Assembly: GCA_035315125.1 (NCBI GenBank)
Contig: DATFYI010000097.1
Span: 1 to 21,907, forward strand
Length of the DNA: 21,907 nt
DNA from: DATFYI01 sp035315125
GTDB taxonomy: Bacteria; Chloroflexota; Anaerolineae; Anaerolineales; Anaerolineaceae
Direction of reading: 5' to 3'
This document shows positions 14,714 through 21,705 of this stretch, piece after piece (the stretch's first letter is position 1; the number at the start of each line of letters is the position of its first letter). The notes beneath the pieces were generated by a model, which did no database searches, was not told the DNA's origin, and worked only from the letters and a program-made list of their open reading frames with translations. Position numbers and translations under genes: made by a program.

Positions 14714-17044
14714 ATGCAATACAATCTGTTAGGTCTTGCCAGGCATGGCCTGAATAATTTTGAACAGGTCGCGATTCTGGCTGTATTAGTTGTCGCATTT
14801 ATCAGTCTGATATATGCGCAGTTGTTGCACAATAAAGTTCTGAAATATGACATGGGCACTCAGAAAATGCAAGAAGTATGGGATGCAGTTCGTATAGGTG
14901 CTAACAGCTATCTAAGCAGTCAGCTAAAAATCATTCTTCCGGCTGTTGCTTTATTGGCGATAGCACTTTTTTTGAGTGTGTATGTCGTACCTCCGAGTGC
15001 AGAAGCTTCTATTGAATTTCCGCAAAATACCCAGATGATTATTGCAATTGGGCGAACCCTTGCATTCATTGTGGGAGCTTCTTTCTCTCTAACCGTAGGT
15101 CAACTTGGGATGAGAATGGCAATCCAGGCCAGCGTACGGTCTGCTTCTGCTGCCAGGCGTTCCTTTAATGAGGCTTTGTCAATTGCCTATTATTCTGGAA
15201 CGATAACAGGAATGTTGACAGATGGTTTAGGGCTTTTGGGGGGCACAATTATCTTCATTATTTTTGGTAAAGCAGCTCCGGATGCCTTACTCGGTTTTGG
15301 TTTTGGCGGAACGGTTTTAGCTCTCTTCATGCGTGTGGGTGGTGGAATTTATACCAAAGCGGCAGATGTTGGAGCCGATCTGGTTGGCAAGGTTGAGAAG
15401 GATATTCCTGAAGATGATCCCCGCAACGCAGCCGTTATTGCTGACCTGGTTGGTGATAATGTAGGTGACTGCGCTGGCATGGCAGCGGATATTTTTGAAA
15501 GCTATGAAGTAACCATTGTATCTGCTTTGATCTTGGGTCTGGCACTGGTGGCGCTGGATCCAACAAAGAGTTTGAAATGGATTGTTTATCCGTTGATTAT
15601 TCGTGGCATCGGCGTGATCAGTTCGATCCTCGGTACTTTTACAGTGCCGATCTGGGAACAGTTCCCGATAAAATTCTTGAGAGCCCATGATGCAGAAGAA
15701 TCTATGTTCCGTTCTTATGAGGTCTCGAGTATTAACACGATATTCTGGTCATTTGTAGTTGCCATTCTTTATGTCCATGATTGGAGAATGGCGATGCTCA
15801 CAAGTATTGGTGTTGGTCTGGCAGTGGCCTTTAATCCTTTGACATCTTACTTCACCTCGACAAAGAAACCGCCCGTGAAAGAGATCGTCAGTTCGACAAA
15901 AACCGGTGCTGCAACGACAATTCTATCCGGCCTTTCATTAGGTATGGAATCCAGTGTCTGGGCATTGGTTTTAATCACTATTAGCTTCATTTTTGCTCTG
16001 CTTCTTTATGGAGGTAGTAGTTCACCTACTTATGTGCTTTATGCAGTGGCCATGATCGGTATTGGTATGCTCAGTCATACTGGCAATAACGTAGCCATGG
16101 ACTCCTATGGCCCAATTTCCGATAATGCCAATGGGATCGGCGAGATGGCCTGGCATGATATGACAGATCCAGAGACGCTGAAGGCTCGCCAGATCATGGC
16201 GGATCTGGATGCGGTTGGTAATACGACCAAAGCCATTACAAAAGGTGTTGCTATTGCTTCAGCGGTTATCGCAGCAGTAAGCTTGTTTTCATCCTTTATC
16301 ACCGATGTTGGTAATGTTCAGCTGCAATTAGGTCTTCCTAAAATCAGCGGTATCAATGTCTCCGACACTAAAGTGTTTGTTGGGCTCTTGTTGGGTGGAG
16401 CTCTGCCCTGGCTGATTAGCTCTTTATGTATTAAATCAGTATCTCGGGCAGCCGGCCAAATTGTGGAAGAAGTTCGTAATCAATTCCGCATTCCAGGCAT
16501 TATGGAAGGGACAGTAAAACCTGATTATGCGCGGGTGGTCGGAATCTCAACACGTTCTGCACAAAAAGAACTGATTCCACTGGCTACCATCGCAATCGTA
16601 ATGCCCTTGTTGATTGGCATGGTCCTGCAGGTTGAGTCTCTGGGTGGTTTCCTGGCTGGTGTAATCGTGAGTGGGCAACTTCTGGCAGTCTTCATGGCGA
16701 ATGCGGGCGGCGCCTGGGATAATGCTAAAAAGTCTATCGAAGATGAACCTCGTGATCTGGCTGCTAATACTGGTAAAGGTTCTGAGCGGCATAAAGCCAG
16801 TGTGGTCGGTGATACTGTAGGCGATCCACTGAAGGATACGGCAGGCCCGGCGTTGAACCCAATGATTAAAGTAGTCAACCTGGTTAGTTTGTTAGCAGCT
16901 CCGGTTATTGTGAAATTCCAACCTTTGGGTATCGGCGGTTGGATCGTTGTACTTATTTTGTTTGGTGCAGTGGTTTGGGCAATATCAAAGAGCAAGACAC
17001 CAGTGCCTGAACTTGGATTATCAGAAGGTTCACCGTCCGATTAG
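14714..17044 (+). CDS. hppA: Membrane-bound proton-pumping pyrophosphatase
   Basis: The 776-residue integral membrane enzyme couples PPi hydrolysis to cation transport. The family core is intact. GGGIYTKAADVGADLVGKVE is at 209-228. DDPRNAAVIADLVGDNVGDCAGMAADIFESYE is around 234-265, and its Asp residues bind Mg-PPi. A second acidic cluster is at 460-500 (DNANGIGEMAWHD), and the C-terminal GDTVGDPLKDTAGPALN is near 699-715. At the site that separates the two biochemical classes the sequence reads GNTTKAIT, with Lys506 and Thr509. This is the potassium-independent pattern; potassium-dependent enzymes have Ala and Gly there. That class normally pumps protons. About 16 membrane segments are expected. 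GGAGGG lies a few bases before the ATG. A strong hairpin ends the transcript. The gene stands alone between divergent and convergent neighbours. Confidence 0.97.
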   Translation: MQYNLLGLARHGLNNFEQVAILAVLVVAFISLIYAQLLHNKVLKYDMGTQKMQEVWDAVRIGANSYLSSQLKIILPAVALLAIALFLSVYVVPPSAEASIEFPQNTQMIIAIGRTLAFIVGASFSLTVGQLGMRMAIQASVRSASAARRSFNEALSIAYYSGTITGMLTDGLGLLGGTIIFIIFGKAAPDALLGFGFGGTVLALFMRVGGGIYTKAADVGADLVGKVEKDIPEDDPRNAAVIADLVGDNVGDCAGMAADIFESYEVTIVSALILGLALVALDPTKSLKWIVYPLIIRGIGVISSILGTFTVPIWEQFPIKFLRAHDAEESMFRSYEVSSINTIFWSFVVAILYVHDWRMAMLTSIGVGLAVAFNPLTSYFTSTKKPPVKEIVSSTKTGAATTILSGLSLGMESSVWALVLITISFIFALLLYGGSSSPTYVLYAVAMIGIGMLSHTGNNVAMDSYGPISDNANGIGEMAWHDMTDPETLKARQIMADLDAVGNTTKAITKGVAIASAVIAAVSLFSSFITDVGNVQLQLGLPKISGINVSDTKVFVGLLLGGALPWLISSLCIKSVSRAAGQIVEEVRNQFRIPGIMEGTVKPDYARVVGISTRSAQKELIPLATIAIVMPLLIGMVLQVESLGGFLAGVIVSGQLLAVFMANAGGAWDNAKKSIEDEPRDLAANTGKGSERHKASVVGDTVGDPLKDTAGPALNPMIKVVNLVSLLAAPVIVKFQPLGIGGWIVVLILFGAVVWAISKSKTPVPELGLSEGSPSD

Positions 17045-17067
17045 TAAAACTCTGATTGATCATTAAT

Positions 17068-17104
17068 GCAAAGGCGGAACCGAATTATTCGGTTCCGCCT
17101 TTGT
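17068..17104. terminator. Bidirectional terminator between hppA and rluA-type gene
   Basis: AAAGGCGGAACCGAA (17070-17084) pairs perfectly with TTCGGTTCCGCCTTT (17088-17102) around a TTA loop. One further C-G pair and a G-T pair extend the stem. Weak T-rich tails follow in both directions, and the stem sits between two converging genes, so it probably serves both. Confidence 0.88.
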
Positions 17105-17123
17105 TAAATTAGATGCACATCAT

Positions 17124-17852
17124 TCAGTTTTGCTGGCGCAAGTGATTTATGGCATTTGCGAAATCATCAGGATAAGGTGCCTCGATTTCAATTAATTGCC
17201 CGGTTAAAGGGTGAGTAAAGGTGATCGAGCGGGCATGTAATGCCATCCGATGTATCAAAGAACCTTCTTGAATGCTGGTGTTACTTCCCGGAGCGCCGGG
17301 ACTATCTTTGACTTTTAGCTGATAGAGTGAATCGGATAAGATCGGATATCCCGCTGCTAATAAATGGACCCTGATTTGATGAGTATAGCCAGTGGTAGGA
17401 CGGGCTTCTATTAAACAATATTTTTTGTAATTCTCGAGCACTAGAAATTCTGTTGTTGCATTTTTCCCATTTTGCTCGTCCACAATTGTGCGGTGGCGCC
17501 GGTCTCCATCTACTTTGAGCGGCCGTTCTATAATAAAGTGCTCCCTGTCTGGAACTCCGGTTGCTATCGCATGGTAAGTCTTTTTGATCAGGTGGTGTTC
17601 GAATTGTAGACTTAAATTCTGATGAGCCTGGGCAGTTCTTGCAAGAATCAAAATTCCGCTTGTATCACGGTCAAGACGGTGTACAACCCACACTGGACCG
17701 AATTCATTGGCTAGAATTTGAGCCAGATAAGGCAAATTTGGGTTATAACCATCCCGGATTGTCAGCATCCCGGCGGGTTTGTTGACCAGCAATATGAAAT
17801 CATCCATTAACAAAATGGTGTCACTGATTTGAATTTTAGACGCTTGCGTCAT
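17124..17852 (-). CDS. RluA-family RNA pseudouridine synthase
   Basis: The 242-residue product has the family core: LLVNKPAGMLT (22-32), the catalytic HRLDRDTSGILIL with Asp61, the KKTYHAIATG strand, and THQIRVHLLAAGYPILSD. The usual TGRTHQIR reads TGYTHQIR here, with Tyr for Arg. No S4 domain is present, so it is nearer RluA/RluC-core proteins than RluD. It isomerises uridine in rRNA or tRNA; the exact site cannot be told. The frame is open 36 codons further upstream from a TTG. ATG 17852 is chosen because the homologous core starts soon after it, and because a good promoter has its -10 box only six bases before this ATG. Translation would then be leaderless, in keeping with the lack of a ribosome binding site. 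It is divergent from the monooxygenase gene. Confidence 0.88.
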   Translation of the reverse strand: MTQASKIQISDTILLMDDFILLVNKPAGMLTIRDGYNPNLPYLAQILANEFGPVWVVHRLDRDTSGILILARTAQAHQNLSLQFEHHLIKKTYHAIATGVPDREHFIIERPLKVDGDRRHRTIVDEQNGKNATTEFLVLENYKKYCLIEARPTTGYTHQIRVHLLAAGYPILSDSLYQLKVKDSPGAPGSNTSIQEGSLIHRMALHARSITFTHPLTGQLIEIEAPYPDDFANAINHLRQQN

Positions 17853-17858
17853 AAATGT

Positions 17859-17887
17859 ATTGTACCCTTGGATATACAGGCTGACAA
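17859..17887 (-). promoter_or_regulatory. Promoter giving a leaderless rluA-type transcript
   Basis: On the minus strand TTGTCA and TACAAT are separated by exactly 17 bases, each with five of six consensus matches. Six bases separate the -10 box from the ATG, so the transcript should start at or next to the A of the start codon. Confidence 0.6.
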
Positions 17888-17903
17888 TTAAGTGCTTAGA
17901 TTC

Positions 17904-17932
17904 GTGAAAAGTATTTGGTTTAGAGATAAAAT
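17904..17932 (+). promoter_or_regulatory. Possible promoter of the monooxygenase-dehydrogenase pair
   Basis: GTGAAA and TAAAAT are 17 bases apart on the plus strand, with four and five consensus matches. The box pair lies about 50 bases before the ATG in an AT-rich gap, so confidence is low. Confidence 0.3.
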
Positions 17933-17979
17933 TACCCATAAACCTTTTTTTAGATCTCAATCCCTGAGCGGAGGAGAAA

Positions 17980-18288
17980 ATGTATATCGTGCTGGTTCAT
18001 ATCAAAGTAAAAAGTGAATATCTTGAACCCTTTATTCAGGCATCGCTTCAGAACGCCAAACATAGTATACAAGAAGCGGGAATCGCCCGATTTGATGTGA
18101 TTCAGGAAACAGAGGATCCAACTCGATTTATTCTAGTTGAGATTTACCGGACCCCGGATGATCAACTTCGTCATCGTGAAACAAAGCATTATCAGCTTTG
18201 GCGTGACACAGTGGCAGATATGATGGAGGAACCACGCCAGGGCATTAAATATACAAATATTTATCCCGAAGATGATAAATGGGGATAA
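17980..18288 (+). CDS. Antibiotic biosynthesis monooxygenase-like protein, LsrG/YgiN type
   Basis: The 102-residue single-domain protein has the ferredoxin-like ABM layout. It opens with MYIVLVHIKVKSEYLEPFIQASLQNAKHSIQEAGIARFDVIQ, then has FILVEIYRTPDDQLRHRETKHYQLW and a C-terminal strand. The N-terminal half resembles LsrG (phospho-AI-2 isomerase) and YgiN-type quinol monooxygenases, which act as small dimers without a cofactor. His179-type numbering cannot be transferred; the visible conserved residues are in HRETKHYQLW. GGAGGAG sits four bases before the ATG. The dehydrogenase gene starts three bases after its stop codon, so the two are almost certainly one transcript. No other lsr genes are present, so quorum-signal breakdown should not be assumed. 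The substrate is unknown. Confidence 0.8.
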   Translation: MYIVLVHIKVKSEYLEPFIQASLQNAKHSIQEAGIARFDVIQETEDPTRFILVEIYRTPDDQLRHRETKHYQLWRDTVADMMEEPRQGIKYTNIYPEDDKWG

Positions 18289-18291
18289 ATT

Positions 18292-19446
18292 ATGCATTTT
18301 GAATTTGCTACCGCAACAAAAATTATTTTTGGGCCCGGAACAATCAAGGCAATAGGCGATATTGCGCTTAAAACTGGCAATAAAGCTTTATTGGTTACCG
18401 GCAGTGGTGGTGCATCACCAGATCGTATAATGGATATCTTTTCATCCAGCAAGGTTTCTTGGGAAACAGTTGAAGTTGTTGGCGAACCAACAATTGAGCT
18501 AATTGAAAAGGCAATTGTATTTGCCAGACAGAAAAATTGTGATTATGTGGTTAGTTACGGGGGAGGAAGTGTAATTGATACTGGCAAAGCGATCAGTGCC
18601 ATGATAACAAATAAGGGCGAACTGCTGGATTATTTAGAGGTGATTGGCGGTGGAAAATCTATCACAAATCGGGCGGCGCATCTAATTGCCATTCCAACCA
18701 CATCTGGTACGGGAAGTGAGGTTACCCGCAATGCTGTTCTATCGGCTCCGGACAGAAAAAGAAAAGTCAGTATGCGAAGTCCGTTGATGATCGCCAGTAC
18801 AGCACTTGTGGACCCCGAATTGACTTATTCATTACCGCCTGCAGTGACAGCAAGCACTGGTATGGATGCGCTAACCCAGGTTTTAGAACCGTATGTTTCG
18901 AAAAAAGCCAATTCATTCACAGATTTATACTGCCTGGAAGGGATGAAGCGAGCGGCACGGTCTTTATTGAAGGCATATACCCACGGCGATGATCGGGAAG
19001 CCCGTGAAGATATGGCTTTTACCAGTCTACTGGGTGGTTTGGCGCTTGCAAACGCAGGTCTAGGGGCTGCACATGGTTTTGCTGCCGCGATCGGGGGTAT
19101 GTTCAAAGCGCCTCATGGAGCGCTATGTGCAAGAGTACTGCCATCTACAGTTAAAACAAATATACTTGCATTGAGGGAACGGATGCCTGAAAGCCCTATA
19201 TTGGACAGATATTTAGAAATTGCAAGGATATTAGCTGGAAATCCTTCCGCATCGTTTGAAGATGGGATCGAGTTTTTACAAGCTTTAATCACCCGGCTTG
19301 AGATTCCTTCGTTATCCGAGTACGGCATAAAGCCAAGTGATATTCCGATATTAGTGGAGAATGCAGCAGTTGCGAGCAGTATGCAGGCAAATCCTATCCA
19401 ACTAACCAAAACGGAATTAAGCCAGATGCTGGAGAGTGCATTGTAG
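18292..19446 (+). CDS. Iron-containing alcohol dehydrogenase family protein
   Basis: A 384-residue group III alcohol dehydrogenase that would interconvert an alcohol and a carbonyl with NAD(P)H. The N-terminal domain has the nucleotide-binding GGGS (90-93) and the TTSGTGSEVT segment (136-145). Metal ligands are expected at Asp192, position 196, His261 (AAHG) and His275 (APHG). Position 196 is Gln in MDALTQ, where well-studied members such as FucO have His (DALTH). The protein is otherwise complete, including the C-terminal MQANPIQLTKTELSQML. Some family subgroups appear to share this Gln, so it need not be inactive. Translation is probably coupled to the small monooxygenase-like gene three bases upstream. 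It converges on degV with only seven bases between stops and no terminator. The substrate is not predictable. Confidence 0.9.
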   Translation: MHFEFATATKIIFGPGTIKAIGDIALKTGNKALLVTGSGGASPDRIMDIFSSSKVSWETVEVVGEPTIELIEKAIVFARQKNCDYVVSYGGGSVIDTGKAISAMITNKGELLDYLEVIGGGKSITNRAAHLIAIPTTSGTGSEVTRNAVLSAPDRKRKVSMRSPLMIASTALVDPELTYSLPPAVTASTGMDALTQVLEPYVSKKANSFTDLYCLEGMKRAARSLLKAYTHGDDREAREDMAFTSLLGGLALANAGLGAAHGFAAAIGGMFKAPHGALCARVLPSTVKTNILALRERMPESPILDRYLEIARILAGNPSASFEDGIEFLQALITRLEIPSLSEYGIKPSDIPILVENAAVASSMQANPIQLTKTELSQMLESAL

Positions 19447-19453
19447 TCGGCGA

Positions 19454-20299
19454 TTATTTTTTCTTCGTAAAGAAGCTGACACTCAAAGCACCTGGGCCGG
19501 CATGAGTTAAGACTGCTGGAGGCAGTTCAACGATACGAATCTCTTCAACTCCGATCTCATTTATTAATTCACCAGCTAATTTATGAGCTTCTTCTTCAGC
19601 ACCGCCGTGCTGCACGGCCAAAAAAGAATCGTGATCTCTGGGACAATTTTCTAATACAATTTCCCGCAAGCGATTAATTGCGCGGCGTTTTGTGCGCTGA
19701 CTTTCGGCAGGTTCTGTGCGACCATTTTTTAGCGTTAAAATTGGTTTTACCTGTAGAATGCTGCCGACCAACGCCTTTGCGTTGCCTATTCTTCCACCAC
19801 GCCGGAGAAATTCCAATGTATCTACAATGAAATAGGTCCGCTCATTGGCAGCCATCTCTTTTATGTTATTAACAAGAGTATCTGCATCGACGCCTTCTCC
19901 AATCCACTCCAGAGATTTCAGTACCAGGCTGCCCTGGCTTGCTCCTAATGTTCGGGTATCGATGATACGGATATCTGCATTGGGAAAATCTTGAGCAGCC
20001 ACTATTGCGTTTCGATAAGTGCCGCTCATTTCATTCGAAGGGCAGATTACAATAATCGTGTGACCTTCCGAAATAAGCTGGTTATAAATTGGTATGTAAA
20101 GCGCCGGAGGCGGTGCGGCAGTTTTTGGCAGTGATGTGTAACTAACTAATTTTTCCAGAAAGACTTTTGAAGATATTTCACTGTCATCCCGATATGATTC
20201 ATCCCCAAAAATGATAATTTGGGGAAGATAAGGTATTCCAAGGTAGCTGGCATCCTTAACTGGAATACCCGATAACGTATCAGAGATAATTTTGATCAT
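19454..20299 (-). CDS. DegV family fatty-acid-binding protein
   Basis: The 281-residue cytosolic protein has DegV family features: an N-terminal IISDTLSGIP, a central PSNEMSGTYRNA (fatty-acid carboxylate pocket region), TLEFLRRGGRIG at 161-172 and HAGPGALSVSF at 266-276. DegV/FakB proteins hold a single fatty acid and, in Firmicutes, present it to the FakA kinase for phospholipid synthesis. No FakA-like gene is in the window. The usual TSQPS motif is weakened to KTAAPPP around residue 60. AAGGAG lies before the ATG. The gene is on the same strand as prs, 164 bases downstream of it, with an extended inverted repeat between. A separate TATAAT-like box at 20377-20382 could give it its own promoter. 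Confidence 0.92.
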   Translation of the reverse strand: MIKIISDTLSGIPVKDASYLGIPYLPQIIIFGDESYRDDSEISSKVFLEKLVSYTSLPKTAAPPPALYIPIYNQLISEGHTIIVICPSNEMSGTYRNAIVAAQDFPNADIRIIDTRTLGASQGSLVLKSLEWIGEGVDADTLVNNIKEMAANERTYFIVDTLEFLRRGGRIGNAKALVGSILQVKPILTLKNGRTEPAESQRTKRRAINRLREIVLENCPRDHDSFLAVQHGGAEEEAHKLAGELINEIGVEEIRIVELPPAVLTHAGPGALSVSFFTKKK

Positions 20300-20387
20300 G
20301 GAGCTTCACTCCTTCTGGGATAGATATAAGATGTATGAATAATTAAAAAAAAAGATTCTAAAAGCCGCCCAAGTCAATTATATACCA

Positions 20388-20457
20388 GCCTGAAAGCCGT
20401 TGCTCATTTAACCGGATTGCAGATAAATGAACCGATTAAAAGATTTCTATTTCAGGC
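20388..20457. repeat. Nested inverted repeats between prs and degV
   Basis: An outer pair GCCTGAAA (20388-20395) and TTTCAGGC (20450-20457) encloses an inner pair TCATTTA (20404-20410) and TAAATGA (20424-20430). In RNA this could form a two-part stem just after the prs stop. No T tract follows directly on the minus strand, so it is not a standard terminator. It may stabilise the prs 3' end or form a leader for degV. Confidence 0.4.
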
Positions 20458-20463
20458 AAGATT

Positions 20464-21414
20464 TTATGAAAGCATAATTCTATCAGATATGCTGATACCA
20501 CGGTGTATGCGGTGAATAATTTCTGCCAGGAGTTTTGCGATAGAAAGGACTACGATCTTTGGATGTTGTTTTTCTGGTGGTAGTGGAATAGTGTTAGAAA
20601 CCACAAGTTTTTCAATTCGATCGTCGCAGGTGAGTATCTTTAGAGCAGATGGCAATAGGATCGGGTGTGTAATTGCAACACATGTTTTCCCTTGTGCTCC
20701 GCGTTCATATAAAGCATCAAGTTGGGTTAAAACGCTTCCACTAGATATGAGATCATCTATGATAATTGGACGTCTGCCCTTGATATCACCGACCACATGA
20801 GTGGTAACTGTTTCCCGATCATTGGTACGGCGTTTATGCATAACTACTAATGGCAGGTTCAAAATTTCAGCGTATTTGACCGCCAGGCTGGCTCTGCCAA
20901 CATCGGGGCTGACAATTGCCGCTTTTTCGAATTCTGGTTTCATAAAATATTCCGATAAAACTGGAATGGCAGAGAGCGGATCAACGGGAATATTAAAGAA
21001 GCCCTGAATTGCCTGGTTATGGATATCCATGAAAATGACGCGATTGGCACCTTGGTTTTCTATCAAATTTGCAACAACTCGAGCGCTGATTGCCTCGCGT
21101 CCTTTGACCATACGATCCTGGCGTGCGTATGGAAAATAGGGGATGACCAACGTGACACTATGAGCGGAGGCTCGGCGAAAAGCATCCAAAAAAAGGATCA
21201 TTTCCATGATATGGTCATTGACCGGACTGCAGCATGGTTGCACAAAAAAAATATCCTGGTCGCGGACAACTTCATCAATCATGACATGGATCTCGCCATC
21301 CGGAAATTGTGTGGCCGTTGATTTGCCTAATGAAACGCCTAATAAATCTGCAATTTCTTGAGCCAATGCTGGATGAGCAGAACCAGTAAAAACGCGTAGC
21401 GTATGATTAGACAT
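20464..21414 (-). CDS. prs: Ribose-phosphate pyrophosphokinase (PRPP synthetase)
   Basis: The enzyme makes PRPP from ribose 5-phosphate and ATP for nucleotide, histidine and tryptophan synthesis. The 316-residue length is that of class I enzymes. Visible motifs are FPDGEIHV (37-44), PYFPYARQDRMVKGREAISA (92-111) and the divalent-metal site DIHNQAIQGFF with His132. Also visible are the flexible-loop MHKRR with Lys194 and the ribose-phosphate loop IIIDDLISSGSVL with Asp220 and Asp221. The last is less typical: bacterial class I enzymes usually read DDMIDTAGT, so the 5-phosphate-binding turn differs here. GAGG precedes the ATG by eight bases. The gene is divergent from zwf and upstream of degV on the same strand. 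Ribose 5-phosphate could come from the pathway begun by Zwf. Confidence 0.95.
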   Translation of the reverse strand: MSNHTLRVFTGSAHPALAQEIADLLGVSLGKSTATQFPDGEIHVMIDEVVRDQDIFFVQPCCSPVNDHIMEMILFLDAFRRASAHSVTLVIPYFPYARQDRMVKGREAISARVVANLIENQGANRVIFMDIHNQAIQGFFNIPVDPLSAIPVLSEYFMKPEFEKAAIVSPDVGRASLAVKYAEILNLPLVVMHKRRTNDRETVTTHVVGDIKGRRPIIIDDLISSGSVLTQLDALYERGAQGKTCVAITHPILLPSALKILTCDDRIEKLVVSNTIPLPPEKQHPKIVVLSIAKLLAEIIHRIHRGISISDRIMLS

Positions 21415-21425
21415 AATAAGCGCCT

Positions 21426-21445
21426 CTTATAAACCCTTATAAACA
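21426..21445. repeat. Two tandem 10-bp units upstream of the prs ribosome binding site
   Basis: CTTATAAACC is followed directly by CTTATAAACA, nine of ten bases identical. The spacing is one helical turn, as seen for some operator sites, and the units lie 12-31 bases before the prs ATG, so they are also in the leader RNA. Confidence 0.5.
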
Positions 21446-21605
21446 TTTGAAGTTTTTTAAGGTCAGGGATCTAAATTGTATCATTAACACTCATGAGACA
21501 GGTGGATCGGAATAAATTAATAAATTTCGGTGTTAATATTGTAAATAATCCAAATTTAGGCTTTGTTTTTATAAAATTAATTGTACAATAATGATCAAAA
21601 TGAAA

Positions 21606-21620
21606 TGATAATTTTTATCA
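21606..21620. promoter_or_regulatory. Fur-box-like palindrome upstream of zwf
   Basis: TGATAATTTTTATCA differs at one base from the 7-1-7 Fur consensus TGATAATnATTATCA and is flanked by A and T that extend the symmetry. It lies 85 bases before the zwf ATG, just ahead of a TATAAA box at 21630. The AT-rich setting makes chance occurrence a real possibility. Confidence 0.3.
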
Positions 21621-21705
21621 TAAATGAAATATAAATAGTCAATTATGGGAACAAGGGAATAATCCTGGGGTCTCGATTTGGATATATTAGAAAAGAGGCT
21701 TAGTA

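Larger units (their letters stand above)
21415..21705. other. AT-rich divergent regulatory gap between prs and zwf
   Basis: These 291 bases hold no convincing coding frame. They must contain the promoters of two divergent genes, but AT richness makes any single -10 box unreliable. A 10-bp tandem repeat lies next to prs and a Fur-box-like palindrome lies nearer zwf. A short palindrome ATTGTACAAT is also present near the middle. Confidence 0.6.

Noticed and set aside
16525..16995. A 156-codon open frame antisense to hppA
   Set aside because: The sense frame has all pyrophosphatase motifs; the antisense frame has no domain and no ribosome binding site was recognised.
17980..18288. Part of an AI-2 (lsr) quorum-signal system
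   Set aside because: Only the LsrG-like fold is present; no lsr transporter, kinase or regulator is nearby.
19440..19480. Terminator between the convergent dehydrogenase and degV genes
   Set aside because: Only a 4-bp CTTC/GAAG stem inside the degV coding end is seen, too weak to call.
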